In this document: one piece after another, positions 7,393-15,579 of the stretch
How positions within the stretch are numbered: the stretch's first letter is position 1
Layout: every line of letters starts with the position of its first letter
NCBI GenBank assembly: GCA_900541035.1
Contig: UQIN01000016.1
Coordinates: forward strand, 1 to 58,331
DNA: 58,331 bases
Origin: an uncultured Collinsella sp.
Lineage (GTDB): Bacteria; Actinomycetota; Coriobacteriia; Coriobacteriales; Coriobacteriaceae
Reading direction: 5' to 3'
Position numbers and translations under genes: made by a program
The notes under the pieces: model-generated
Databases searched by the model: none
Seen by the model: the letters and a program-made list of their open reading frames with translations, nothing else
Told to the model about the DNA's origin: nothing

Positions 7393-7878
7393 ATGAGTAA
7401 CAAAAAACTGCCCGAGAATGCAACCAAGACTGAAGGTGCCGAGCTCGCACGCCGTGGAAGGGGCGAAATATCCACCGCAACGGCGGTGCCCCACGTGAGC
7501 TATGACGATCTGCGCCATGCCGATCGCATTGCTATCGACGGTCTCGAGGTCTTTGCCAACCACGGCGTGTATCCCGAAGAGAACGCGCTGGGCCAGAAGT
7601 TCATCGTGTCCTTGGTGCTCTATGCCGACCTGCGTGCAGCGGGGGAGCACGATAACCTGGACGCCTCGATTGACTACGGCTCGGTGTGCCACGATGTCGA
7701 TGGCTATCTGCGCGAGCATACGTTTAAACTCATCGAGGCGGCAGCCGAGGGTGTGGCCCAGATGCTGCTGCGTCGTTACCCCTTGCTGCTTGGCGTGCGT
7801 GTTAAGCTCGATAAGCCTTGGGCGCCCGTCGGTCTTCCCCTGGCAAGCTGCGGCGTCGAGATCGAGCGCGTGCGCTAA
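7393..7878 (+). CDS. folB: dihydroneopterin aldolase
   Basis: A 161-residue protein whose residues about 43-161 match FolB, which cleaves 7,8-dihydroneopterin to 6-hydroxymethyl-dihydropterin and glycolaldehyde. Family features are the start IAIDGLEVFANHGVYPEEN, the Y-G-S/V segment near residue 96 and the catalytic Lys in VRVKLDKP. The first 40 residues are a polar extension not usual for the family; the start at 7393 is kept because GAAGGAG lies at good spacing. folP and folK are not seen in the window. Confidence 0.9.
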   Translation: MSNKKLPENATKTEGAELARRGRGEISTATAVPHVSYDDLRHADRIAIDGLEVFANHGVYPEENALGQKFIVSLVLYADLRAAGEHDNLDASIDYGSVCHDVDGYLREHTFKLIEAAAEGVAQMLLRRYPLLLGVRVKLDKPWAPVGLPLASCGVEIERVR

Positions 7879-7884
7879 CCGGTT

Positions 7885-8661
7885 CTAATACGTCTCTATG
7901 GGTGGCTGCTTGAGCCGCTGCGACAGCGCTCTATTGTTGGGGCAGTACCTGTCGAGCAGGGCGTGAAACCGCTGATTGTGGCTTGGCTCGAGCAAGTGGA
8001 CGAGCTCGTGGGCGACAACCACGTCGAGACACTCGATGGGATAAGCGGCAAGTTCGCGTGCGATGCGAATGGCTCCGGTCTTGGGCGTGCATGATCCCCA
8101 GCGCGTTTTCATGCTGCGCACGGAGACGCGGGAAACGGCGACACTCATTGTGATTTCGTATGCGTGCACGATGTCGCGCAGCGCTGCGGTGACCTCGGTC
8201 GTATAAAGCTGGCTGATGTGGGCTTGGAGCTCGTCGGACGTTAGGCCGTCGAGGATTGCGCGCCGCTTGGCCTGTGGGCCTTCGTCCGATTCGTCGGTAC
8301 CCATAAAGCTTGCGAAGGTGGCCTGCTTGGGCCGCGGCGCGGGTGATGCAAAGTTGTGATCGAGTGCATCCTGTACCGTGATGGGCTTGCCCCAAAGTGC
8401 AATGACGGACGAGGTGCTGAGCGGCTCTCGCGCCGTCGCCTGATGTTGCTCGCGCTTGGCAAGTCGGCTGACAATCCAGGTGCTGTTGCGCTTCACAAAT
8501 GCCTCGATGCGCTCGCGGCTGGCGCCGAGCGGTGCGCTGGCGTGGACCTCACCGCTTGATGTGACGCGTAGGTTGAAGTTTTTGACGCGCTTTTTGGTAA
8601 CGACGACGGAGATGGGCGTCCCATCCGGTCGGGATATGGAAATCGTAAATTGCTGCGTCAA
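7885..8661 (-). CDS. YgjP/SprT-type zinc metalloprotease (DUF45)
   Basis: A 258-residue protein with the DUF45 layout: a beta-rich N-terminal domain with the motif KKRVKNFNLRV, then a C-terminal zincin domain with V-V-A-H-E-L-V-H-L (HExxH) followed by the third ligand region N-Q-R-F-H. Preceding R-W-G-S-C is the usual family signature. The TTG at 8661 is chosen because GAAGGA lies 6 nt upstream; longer starts would run through the hairpin at 8685-8718. The biological substrate of YgjP proteins is unknown. Confidence 0.85.
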   Translation of the reverse strand: MTQQFTISISRPDGTPISVVVTKKRVKNFNLRVTSSGEVHASAPLGASRERIEAFVKRNSTWIVSRLAKREQHQATAREPLSTSSVIALWGKPITVQDALDHNFASPAPRPKQATFASFMGTDESDEGPQAKRRAILDGLTSDELQAHISQLYTTEVTAALRDIVHAYEITMSVAVSRVSVRSMKTRWGSCTPKTGAIRIARELAAYPIECLDVVVAHELVHLLEPSHNQRFHALLDRYCPNNRALSQRLKQPPIETY

Positions 8662-8684
8662 AAGCGGTCCTTCAGATTGGGGAC

Positions 8685-8718
8685 GGGCCGGCATGTCGAC
8701 CGTTCGGCATGCCGGCCC
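8685..8718 (-). terminator. perfect 11-bp hairpin between dipeptidase and YgjP genes
   Basis: GGGCCGGCATG and CATGCCGGCCC pair around a 12-nt loop, 17 nt after the dipeptidase stop on the minus strand. No T-run follows, so it may be a Rho-independent terminator of low efficiency or an mRNA-stabilising hairpin. Confidence 0.5.
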
Positions 8719-8735
8719 GCTCAAGGGATGTGAAA

Positions 8736-9749
8736 TTAATAACGCTCAAAGAAGGCAAGCGCGTTGTCGCTACAGAGCTTCTGCATCACGGTCTTGCCAA
8801 AATGCTTGGAAAGCATGTTCTGGAACTCGGGCATCATGCTGGCATCGGAGAGGAAAGCGGGCACCGTGGCACCGTCCCAGTCGCCGCCGAGCGCGATGAC
8901 GTCCTCGCCGCCCAGGTCGAGCCAGTGCTCGATATGTGCCGCCAGCTGGTCGAAGGTGACGTCTGCGGCGGTCTTGTCGGTTGCGTCGTTGGATAGGAAC
9001 TCGCTGCAGTAGTTGAGGCCGACGATACCGCCCATGTCGCGAATGGTGCGGAACTGGTCGTCGGTGAGGTTGCGCTTGACGCTGCAGACGGTGCGGGAGT
9101 TGGAGTGGCTGGCGACGAAGGGACGCGTGGCGTGGGCGACAACCTCGTCAAAGCACTCATCGTTGAGGTGGGAGACGTCGAGTACCATGCCGGCGTGCTC
9201 CATCTGCGCAAGCGCCTCGATGCCGGCGGCGGTGAGGCCGGCGTGGGTATCGTGTCCGCTCGCGAGCGGTCCCTGCGCGTTCCAGCTGAGTGACGACATA
9301 AGCACGCCCAAGCTCTTGAGCACCTCGATCAGTGCGGGGTCCTCGGCAAAGAACGTGGCGTTTTCGATGGTGTGGATGCAAGCGACTTTACCGTCCTTGA
9401 GCGCGGGGCGAATGTCTGCGGCGCTGCGTACGTTGACCATGCGGTCGTGGTTGAGCATTGCCTGGCCGCTCATATGCGCCATGATTTGCGCCTGGAAGCG
9501 CGCGGCGTGGGCGGTGGGAATCTCGTCGGGGACAAACGTGGCGAAGCACTGTGCCCACGGCGTGTTGCCGATCTTTGCGAGCGAGATGGCGCAGGCGTTG
9601 CCCTCGATGAGGTCGAAATCTTGCGGATGCGTTTCGTCGCCGGGGAAATAACCGTCGGTGCCGGCGGTAAAGCGCAGGTCGAGATCGAGCGTGGCCCAGC
9701 CGATGCGGTCGGCGGTGTCGCAGTGTAGGTCAAATACGGGATATGCCAT
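8736..9749 (-). CDS. membrane dipeptidase (peptidase M19)
   Basis: A 337-residue renal-dipeptidase-type metalloenzyme that hydrolyses dipeptides. Binuclear zinc ligands appear in D-L-H-C-D-T (residues 6-11), H-T-I-E-N-A (bridging Glu, about residue 130) and two later His segments, D-V-S-H-L and A-S-H-S-N-S. No signal peptide is present, so it is cytoplasmic despite the family name. The ATG at 9749 has an excellent GGAGG; the ATG at 9779 is too far upstream. Confidence 0.9.
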   Translation of the reverse strand: MAYPVFDLHCDTADRIGWATLDLDLRFTAGTDGYFPGDETHPQDFDLIEGNACAISLAKIGNTPWAQCFATFVPDEIPTAHAARFQAQIMAHMSGQAMLNHDRMVNVRSAADIRPALKDGKVACIHTIENATFFAEDPALIEVLKSLGVLMSSLSWNAQGPLASGHDTHAGLTAAGIEALAQMEHAGMVLDVSHLNDECFDEVVAHATRPFVASHSNSRTVCSVKRNLTDDQFRTIRDMGGIVGLNYCSEFLSNDATDKTAADVTFDQLAAHIEHWLDLGGEDVIALGGDWDGATVPAFLSDASMMPEFQNMLSKHFGKTVMQKLCSDNALAFFERY

Positions 9750-9869
9750 GGTTCCTCCGGTTGCAGCGTTTCTTTGCAAACTGTCATTGAATTGTATGAC
9801 TAGGGTATAGTTAGCGCCATATGTTCACGGCGGCCTGCGTTGTGCGCCGCCCTTATCACGGAGGTTACC

Positions 9870-10298
9870 ATGTCCAACCAGGGCAAGAAGGTCAAGACCC
9901 ATTATCGCGGCACGCTCGACGACGGCACGCAGTTCGATAGCTCCTACGATCGCGGCGAGCCGCTGGAGTTCACCTGCGGTGCCGGTCAGATGATCAAGGG
10001 CTTCGACGCCGCTGTTGTCGACATGCAGGTGGGCGAGAAGAAGACCGTGCACATTCCTGCTGCCGATGCCTACGGCGAGCACAATCCCGAGATGGTTCTG
10101 ACCTTCCCGGCCGAGCAGGTTCCCAACATCGAGCAGATCGAGAAGGGCATGAAGCTCTTCCTGTCCACGCCGAGCGGTATGCCCGTCCCCGCCGTCGTCA
10201 TTGACGTGACGCCCGAGGCCGTGACGCTCGACGCCAACCACGAGCTGGCCGGCAAGGACCTCAACTTTGATATCGAGCTCGTCGAGGTCGAGGGTTAG
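9870..10298 (+). CDS. SlyD-type FKBP peptidyl-prolyl isomerase
   Basis: A 142-residue FKBP domain with an inserted flap (IF) domain (about residues 65-120), the SlyD arrangement. The FKBP core shows GTLDDGTQFDSS and G-A-G-Q-M-I-K-G-F. SlyD proteins combine prolyl isomerase, chaperone and nickel-delivery roles. The His-rich C-terminal tail that binds nickel in E. coli SlyD is absent. The ATG at 9870 follows GGAGG. A UreE-like gene starts 3 nt downstream, so the pair is co-transcribed and the nickel link is worth keeping. Confidence 0.88.
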   Translation: MSNQGKKVKTHYRGTLDDGTQFDSSYDRGEPLEFTCGAGQMIKGFDAAVVDMQVGEKKTVHIPAADAYGEHNPEMVLTFPAEQVPNIEQIEKGMKLFLSTPSGMPVPAVVIDVTPEAVTLDANHELAGKDLNFDIELVEVEG

Positions 10299-10301
10299 AG
10301 T

Positions 10302-10880
10302 ATGCCTGAACGCTTGGTTTCGACGACATGTTTGGGAAATCTCAACGATCCGTCCTATGAACTCCTGCTTCGCCGGGAGCTGGGCGGTGTCTTTGAGGTC
10401 GATGAGCTACTGCTCGATTGGGACCAGGCCGATGTATGTGCGTTTGTGGGCGCGACGGAGCTGGGGCGCACGGTCGATGTTCGGCTGGATGCTGCCGACG
10501 GCGGTCGTCTTGCCGATGGCGACGTGCTCGCCATTGACCGTTCGGGCGTGGTGCCTGTGGCGGTTGTCGTGCGCCTGCGCAGCGCCGAGGTTTATTTGGT
10601 CGAAGTCGACCGCATGGATCCGATCGCGCTCGCGCATGCGTGCTGGGAGATCGGCAACATGCATGCGCCGCTCTTCCGGGGCGATTCGGACGAGCATACC
10701 GTGCGCATGTATACGCCGGTGCAGCCTGTTTTGGGCCGCATGCTCCGGGGTGTCGAGGGTGTTCGGCTCTCGGTGGTCACACGTGAGCTCGATGCCAGCC
10801 GACGCTTTGCGTCGAGTGCGGCGGATGCCGTTGTGAGTATGGCTCCAGACTTTACGATCGTAAAGAAGGCGCGCGGCTAA
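10302..10880 (+). CDS. UreE-like nickel metallochaperone
   Basis: A 192-residue protein. The first 75 residues resemble the UreE N-terminal peptide-binding domain. The segment A-C-W-E-I-G-N-M-H-A-P-L (about residues 113-124) is the UreE nickel-binding signature (family A-Y-H-L-G-N-R-H-x-P). UreE delivers nickel to urease. No urease gene is in the window and the partner here is SlyD, which suggests a general nickel-handling pair, perhaps for a hydrogenase or urease elsewhere. The usual His-rich C-terminus is absent. Confidence 0.7.
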   Translation: MPERLVSTTCLGNLNDPSYELLLRRELGGVFEVDELLLDWDQADVCAFVGATELGRTVDVRLDAADGGRLADGDVLAIDRSGVVPVAVVVRLRSAEVYLVEVDRMDPIALAHACWEIGNMHAPLFRGDSDEHTVRMYTPVQPVLGRMLRGVEGVRLSVVTRELDASRRFASSAADAVVSMAPDFTIVKKARG

Positions 10881-10892
10881 GCACGCATATGC

Positions 10893-10935
10893 GCAAGACG
10901 GGCTTTGAGGGGCGACCAATCAAGGTCCGTCTTGC
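10893..10935 (+). promoter_or_regulatory. long-loop hairpin before the HAD gene
   Basis: GCAAGACGG (10893-10901) pairs with CCGTCTTGC (10927-10935) over a 25-nt loop, just upstream of the ribosome binding site of the next gene. No T-run is seen. It may be a weak terminator of the slyD-ureE unit or a leader structure. Confidence 0.35.
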
Positions 10936-10962
10936 TGTTGATAGGAGGCTTTGGGGGAACAT

Positions 10963-11760
10963 ATGGGTCTTGAGGGAATCAAGCTGATTGCATGCGATTT
11001 GGACGGCACGTTGCTGCATCCGGGGGAGCGCGAGCCGCGTTCCGAGGCTTTTAAGCTCATCGACGAGCTGCATCGTCGCGGCATCGTGTTTATGCCGGCG
11101 AGCGGTCGTCAATATGCGAGCTTGCGCTACCTGTTTGCCCCGGTGGCCGATGAGCTCGCCTATGTATGCGAAAACGGAGCCCTAGTGATGAGCGAGGGGC
11201 GTGCCGTTGTCAAGCGTTCCATGGAGCGTAGCCTTGCTATGGATATCGCGAATGCCGTGGTTGCGTATCCCCATGCCGACGTGACCCTTTCGTGTGAGGG
11301 ACACCTCTACACCATGAGCGGCAACGATGCGTTCGTCGACCATTTGCGCTATGAGGTCCACTGCGATGTGGCGGTGGTCGACCGCCCCGAGGACATCGAC
11401 GAGGACGTCATTAAGATTGCCTTCCAGACGCCCGAGGTGAATCAGCCGGCGGCGCTGGAGTATTTCGAGCGCCTCTTTAGCGACCGTGTCGACGTGATGA
11501 CGTCGGGAACCGAATGGACGGACTTTATCGGCTTTGATTCGGGTAAGGGTTCCGCGCTTGCCGATTACGGTCGTGCCTTGGGTATTTCGCCCGATGAGAT
11601 GATGGCATTTGGCGATAACGAAAACGATCGCGACATGCTCAACGTCGTGGGCCATCCCTATCTGATGGAGAACTGCAACCCCACAATGCGCGGCATCAAC
11701 GACCGCGTCCGTTACGTGCGCACGGTCGAAGAAGAACTGCGCCGTCTGCTCGCCGAGTAG
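10963..11760 (+). CDS. Cof-type HAD-IIB hydrolase
   Basis: A 265-residue sugar-phosphatase-like HAD enzyme. Motif I is A-C-D-L-D-G-T-L-L (residues 9-17), motif II lies in MPASGRQYASL, motif III is the Lys before the cap end, and motif IV is F-G-D-N-E-N-D. The large C2B cap is typical of Cof/YbiV phosphatases, which dephosphorylate sugar phosphates and FMN or PLP. The true substrate cannot be told. The ATG at 10963 is preferred over an upstream in-frame TTG because GGGGGAA precedes it. Confidence 0.9.
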   Translation: MGLEGIKLIACDLDGTLLHPGEREPRSEAFKLIDELHRRGIVFMPASGRQYASLRYLFAPVADELAYVCENGALVMSEGRAVVKRSMERSLAMDIANAVVAYPHADVTLSCEGHLYTMSGNDAFVDHLRYEVHCDVAVVDRPEDIDEDVIKIAFQTPEVNQPAALEYFERLFSDRVDVMTSGTEWTDFIGFDSGKGSALADYGRALGISPDEMMAFGDNENDRDMLNVVGHPYLMENCNPTMRGINDRVRYVRTVEEELRRLLAE

Positions 11761-11783
11761 GTTTTCGCGACATACCTAGAAAT

Positions 11784-12164
11784 CTACCTACAGTCGGGGC
11801 AGAGACCCTCGAAGATGGTGTAGTGCGACGTGACGTGCCAGCCGATTTGCTCGGACGCCTTGGCGTCGAGCTGGGCATCGAAGGGGAGCGGTACGTCGAT
11901 GACGCGGCTGCACGAGGTGCAGATGATATGCGCATGCGGCTCGATCGTGCGATCGAAGCGGCTGCCGCCCGGCGTCTTGATGGAGAGAATCTCGCCGGCG
12001 TCGGCCAAGAGATTGAGGTTGCGGTAGACCGTGCCGCGGCTGATTTTGTCATCCTGCGCGCGCACGACGTTGTAGATTTCGTCGGCGGTGGGATGGTTAT
12101 AGCTTTGGCGCACGGCGTCAAGAACCAGCTTTCGCTGCCTGGTATTCCTTCTTTGCACCGCCAT
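11784..12164 (-). CDS. Fur-family regulator, PerR-like
   Basis: A 126-residue winged-helix metalloregulator. The DNA-binding helix region includes HPTADEIY and SRGTVYRNLNLL. The regulatory metal site fits PerR: F-D-R (Asp) and P-H-A-H. The structural zinc site is C-T-S-C with C-P-D-C at the C-terminus. PerR-type proteins sense peroxide through iron-catalysed His oxidation; Fur or Zur cannot be excluded. Just upstream (12209-12226) GTATT and AATAC form an inverted repeat over 8 bp that could be its own operator. It lies 61 bp downstream of the acylphosphatase gene on the same strand. Confidence 0.88.
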   Translation of the reverse strand: MAVQRRNTRQRKLVLDAVRQSYNHPTADEIYNVVRAQDDKISRGTVYRNLNLLADAGEILSIKTPGGSRFDRTIEPHAHIICTSCSRVIDVPLPFDAQLDAKASEQIGWHVTSHYTIFEGLCPDCR

Positions 12165-12225
12165 GCGCCTCGCCTCTTTTCTATCAACGGTCGTAGGTAA
12201 ATGATACCGTATTTAGCACACAATA

Positions 12226-12636
12226 CTAATAACGAGGCGTGAAACCGTCTTCATTGGCAAGTGGGGTTCGGGCCTGGGCGTCTACGAGGCGAAAACGCGT
12301 TCCCATGCGCTCGTAGGAGGCATGAAGCGCCTCGAGATGAGATAGGATATTTGCCGGAGCTCCCTGTATCCCCATCTCGACTGAGCCGTCTTCCATGTTA
12401 CGCACCCAGCCGGTGAGGGAGCGTGCCTGCGCGAGGTTGGTGTTGGTAAAGCGAAAACCAACGCCTTGGACTTGCCCCGCCCAGCGCAGGAAATAGCGCA
12501 GGGGAGTGTCTTGAGTGGCCTCGTCGCTTGCGAGCACAGTAAGTCTGCGGCGCAGCTCGAGCTCGACGTTTGATGGTTTTTGAGGTTCTCGACTGCCGCC
12601 GGTGACGCTGGAGAAGAACGTATCGAAGAGGCCCAT
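12226..12636 (-). CDS. acylphosphatase-domain protein
   Basis: A 136-residue protein. Residues about 47-136 are an acylphosphatase fold with the signature G-Q-V-Q-G-V-G-F-R (phosphate loop with catalytic Arg) and G-W-V-R-N (catalytic Asn). Acylphosphatases hydrolyse carboxyl-phosphate bonds. The first 45 residues are an extension with a hydrophobic start and a charged helix, not seen in ordinary 90-residue acylphosphatases. The ATG at 12636 is 2 nt after the stop of the oxidoreductase gene, implying translational coupling. Confidence 0.85.
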   Translation of the reverse strand: MGLFDTFFSSVTGGSREPQKPSNVELELRRRLTVLASDEATQDTPLRYFLRWAGQVQGVGFRFTNTNLAQARSLTGWVRNMEDGSVEMGIQGAPANILSHLEALHASYERMGTRFRLVDAQARTPLANEDGFTPRY

Positions 12637-12638
12637 CG

Positions 12639-13745
12639 CTATGCCTGCTTGCCTGCGTCGGCCGGGAAGGTAATGCCGGCCTGCTGGCGCACGGCATCCA
12701 TGATGCGCAGCGAGACGAGTGTGACATCGCGGTAGTGGCCAAGCTCGTGACGTCCCGCCGGGGTCTCCCAAATCTCTTCCTTAACGTTATCGATGCCGCC
12801 GATGGCGGTGATAAAGTCTGTGAGTTCGTATTCCATAGTGTTGCTCGATTTGGGCAGGTCGAGCACGCGGCCGTTGTCGCCCTGTTCGCGCGGTGCCTCG
12901 GTCGCCGAGCCGCGTACGACGTCGCCGCGATAGTCGATGCGGACGTTGCGGGGCGTGGACAGATGGTCGATCTGGATAGTGCCACGCTCGCCTTCGATTT
13001 GCGAGGACAGCAGGTCATTCGTAATTTTGGAGTGCGCGAGCTCGACGGAGATCCGGCCACCGCCGTAGCTGGCGAGGATGGAACCGCAGCCGTCGATGGG
13101 GCCGTGCGTGAGCTGTCGCGTGGTGGGGTCGAGTAGAGTAGTCATGCTCGTAAGGCCGGAGGGCATGCCGAAAATCTCGACCATGGGCTCGACGGTGTAG
13201 ACGCCAATGTCCATGAGGGAACCCGATGCCATATTGCAGTCGAAGATATTGGTGGCGCGTCCCGCGAGAATCTCGTTGTAGCGCGAGGAATATTTGCCAA
13301 AGCGCAATGAGGCGCGGCGGATGGGGGCGATCTCGCCCAGGGCGTCCTCGATGGCGTGGAAAGCGGGGTCGTGGAGGGGACGCATGGCCTCGAGGGCCAC
13401 GACACCTGCTACCTCGGCAGCGCGGAAGACTTCCAGCGCCTGCGCTTCGGTGGCGCAGAAGGGCTTCTCGACGATGACATGCTTGCCACCGGCGATGCAG
13501 GCAAGGGCCTGCTCGTAGTGAAGTGCGTTAGGGCTGCCGATATAGACGGCGTCGACGTCGGCGGCTACCGCAAGCTCATCGAGTGACGTAAAGTTTCGCT
13601 CACCACCGCGCTCGGCGGTAAAGGCAGTACCGCGATTGGCGTCGCGTGAAAGCGTGCCCACAAACGCGGCTTGGTCGTTGGCGTTGACGACTTGGATAAA
13701 GTCGTCGGTGATCATGGATGTGCCGATGGTCGCGATGCGCAGCAT
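12639..13745 (-). CDS. Gfo/Idh/MocA family oxidoreductase
   Basis: A 368-residue NAD(P)-dependent oxidoreductase. The N-terminal Rossmann domain begins MLRIATIGTS and includes Y-I-G-S-P-N and the family motif V-E-K-P-F (about residue 90, catalytic Lys). The C-terminal alpha/beta domain follows from about residue 125. Members oxidise or reduce sugars, inositols or pseudo-oligosaccharides; the substrate is not visible. The ATG at 13745 follows AGGGGGA. The acylphosphatase gene is coupled downstream. Confidence 0.88.
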   Translation of the reverse strand: MLRIATIGTSMITDDFIQVVNANDQAAFVGTLSRDANRGTAFTAERGGERNFTSLDELAVAADVDAVYIGSPNALHYEQALACIAGGKHVIVEKPFCATEAQALEVFRAAEVAGVVALEAMRPLHDPAFHAIEDALGEIAPIRRASLRFGKYSSRYNEILAGRATNIFDCNMASGSLMDIGVYTVEPMVEIFGMPSGLTSMTTLLDPTTRQLTHGPIDGCGSILASYGGGRISVELAHSKITNDLLSSQIEGERGTIQIDHLSTPRNVRIDYRGDVVRGSATEAPREQGDNGRVLDLPKSSNTMEYELTDFITAIGGIDNVKEEIWETPAGRHELGHYRDVTLVSLRIMDAVRQQAGITFPADAGKQA

Positions 13746-13818
13746 ACGTCCCCCTTGCGTTGTTTGGTCTACAGGATGAGTGTAGCGCGTGGGGATATAA
13801 AGCTGCGCGAAAACGCCG

Positions 13819-14304
13819 TTACAGGTCGCTCTCGTTAAAGCCGGTGTCGATATCGAGGTTACTGCCGTCGGCTGCCGTGGTGGCGAGCTCATCGCAGCGT
13901 TCGTTGAGCTCGTGACCGGCGTGACCCTTAACCCAGATGAACTCAACCTTGTGCTTGCTTTTGGCAGTGAGTAGGCGCTCCCACAGGTCGCGGTTCTTGA
14001 CGGGCTGCTTGTTGGCGGTTTTCCATCCGCGCTTTTTCCAGCCGTCGATCCAGTGCTTGTTAAAGGCGTTGACGACGTACTGCGAATCGGAATGGACCTC
14101 GACCTCGCAGGGGCGGTTAAGTGCCTCGAGCGCCACGATAACGGCCATGAGCTCCATGCGGTTGTTGGTGGTCTTGGCGTAGCCGCGCGAAAGCTCGGAG
14201 GTAAAGGTCTTGCCGGCGGGGTTGGTGTATTTGAGCACGGCGCCGTAGCCGCCGCGTCCCGGATTTGATCGGGCCGAGCCGTCGGTATAGATGATGACCT
14301 TCAC
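13819..14304 (-). CDS. rnhA: ribonuclease HI
   Basis: A 161-residue RNase HI that cuts RNA in RNA-DNA hybrids. The catalytic carboxylates are visible: Asp in Y-T-D-G-S-A, Glu in R-M-E-L-M-A, Asp in S-D-S-Q-Y, and the D/H pair in V-K-G-H-A-G-H and C-D-E-L-A. The GTG at 14304 starts immediately before the first beta strand and has GGAAG upstream; the ATG at 14355 is less likely. Confidence 0.95.
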   Translation of the reverse strand: MKVIIYTDGSARSNPGRGGYGAVLKYTNPAGKTFTSELSRGYAKTTNNRMELMAVIVALEALNRPCEVEVHSDSQYVVNAFNKHWIDGWKKRGWKTANKQPVKNRDLWERLLTAKSKHKVEFIWVKGHAGHELNERCDELATTAADGSNLDIDTGFNESDL

Positions 14305-14403
14305 GGGCTTCCTTTCGTTGGGTACGTTTCGTGTGAGTGACCATTGTAGCGCCATGCCCGCCGGGGGCTAGCAATCTACGATTTCTACCCCGTCTTCCGA
14401 CAG

Positions 14404-15306
14404 TTAGTTGGCATGGATGATGCGGTTGAGCTCGTCGAGGTATTGCTGCAAGAGGGGAGAGGGCTTGCGATCGTTATGCATGATGTAGCCTATGTGCATC
14501 GTTGGGGCGTCTGCTAACGGGATCGATGCCATACCCCATTGCATTTCATTGGAGAGGACACCGGTCGACAGGGTGTAACCGTTCGACGTGATAAGTAAGT
14601 TAGTAAGTGTTCCGCGGTCCGAGATTCGTATGTTGCGGTCGCAAGGGATATAGCTAAAAGGTTCCTCGGCGTAATAGAAGGAGTTCGAGGTGCCTTGCTC
14701 AAAGCTGTAGCGCGTATATGGTGTGAGGTCGGCAAGGGACAGCTGCGGGCGGCGGGCAAGCGGGTGGCGCTCGCTAACGAAGACGTGGACCGTCGCGTCG
14801 AATAGGGGATGGAAGCTCGCGCGCGCATCGGCAAAAGCCTTCTGCAGAACGCGGACGTTAAAGTCATCCAGATAGAGGATGCCGATGTCGCTGCGAAACG
14901 CGCGGACGTCATCGATGATCTGCGATGTGGTGGTCTCGCGCATGATGAACTCGAACTTGCTGTCGCGGCAGCGCTCGACCACGTTGACAAAGGCCTCGAC
15001 CGAAAAGGCGTAGTGCTGGGCGGAGATGGCGAGGCGGGCTTGCGGGGTGCCGCCGTCCTCGTAGCGCGCCTCGAGCATGTCGGCCTGCTCTACGACCTGG
15101 CGCGCATAGCCCAAAAGCTCGGTGCCGTCGTTGGTGAGCGTGACGCCGCGGCTGGAGCGCGTAAAGATCTCCAGGTGGAGCTCCTGTTCCAGGCTTTTGA
15201 CGGCGTTTGAGATGTTGGACTGAGCGGTATAGAGGCGCTGAGCTGCGGCGTTAATTGAGCCGGACTCTGCCACGGCAATCAGAAAACGAAGCTGCTGAAG
15301 GGTCAT
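14404..15306 (-). CDS. LysR-type regulator divergent from metY
   Basis: A 300-residue LysR-family protein. Residues 1-60 form the winged helix-turn-helix (SGSINAAAQRLYTAQSNISN), and the remainder is a periplasmic-binding-like effector domain with two lobes. It is transcribed divergently from metY over a 273-bp region, so it probably controls metY and responds to a sulfur metabolite, as CysB or MetR do. That role is inferred from position. The ATG at 15306 is preferred over 15315 because GAAAGG then lies at the right spacing. Confidence 0.88.
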   Translation of the reverse strand: MTLQQLRFLIAVAESGSINAAAQRLYTAQSNISNAVKSLEQELHLEIFTRSSRGVTLTNDGTELLGYARQVVEQADMLEARYEDGGTPQARLAISAQHYAFSVEAFVNVVERCRDSKFEFIMRETTTSQIIDDVRAFRSDIGILYLDDFNVRVLQKAFADARASFHPLFDATVHVFVSERHPLARRPQLSLADLTPYTRYSFEQGTSNSFYYAEEPFSYIPCDRNIRISDRGTLTNLLITSNGYTLSTGVLSNEMQWGMASIPLADAPTMHIGYIMHNDRKPSPLLQQYLDELNRIIHAN

Positions 15307-15438
15307 CGACGCCATCCTTTCGATTGCTATCTATAAAACCGATAACAGGTTAGCGCTTTTAAGTGATTGACCGAGCGAAACAATGCTCGTACTATTCAAA
15401 ACACACAAAGGCGGTAGGTAATTAAACCAACCACAGAA

Positions 15439-15497
15439 CCGGGATGCGAAAGGAGGCCCGCATATGAATTGCTTACCAAGACGAATGCCGGGCTCCT
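15439..15497 (+). promoter_or_regulatory. metY leader: alternative hairpins around the leader-ORF ribosome binding site
   Basis: CGGG (15440-15443) can pair with CCCG (15457-15460), placing GAAAGGAGG in the loop. Alternatively AGGAGGCCCGCAT (15451-15463) can pair with ATGCCGGGCTCCT (15485-15497), burying that ribosome binding site and the leader start. The two structures exclude each other, as expected of a translation-controlled leader. No SAM-I riboswitch core was found here. Confidence 0.5.
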
Positions 15498-15517
15498 GTT
15501 TGCGCCCGTCGGCGTGA
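15464..15517 (+). CDS. 17-residue leader peptide with two cysteines before metY
   Basis: The ORF encodes MNCLPRRMPGSCLRPSA, preceded by a near-perfect GAAAGGAGG at good spacing, and ends 62 nt before metY. It contains Cys at positions 3 and 12 and two Met residues. A short Cys-containing ORF in front of a sulfur-assimilation gene resembles the cysteine-responsive leader peptides known upstream of sulfur genes in actinobacteria. No terminator hairpin is seen between it and metY, so control would act on translation or through hairpin switching. Expression is inferred from the ribosome binding site and position only. Confidence 0.5.
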   Translation: MNCLPRRMPGSCLRPSA

Positions 15518-15579
15518 TCAGGAGACAGCGACTTACTTCTCTCTAATTTATTAACTTTTGTTCGATCAAGGAGATCATC

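Noticed and set aside
15316..15579. SAM-I riboswitch or T-box before metY
   Set aside because: Neither the SAM-I core nor the T-box sequence is present; the leader is better explained by a short ORF and alternative hairpins.
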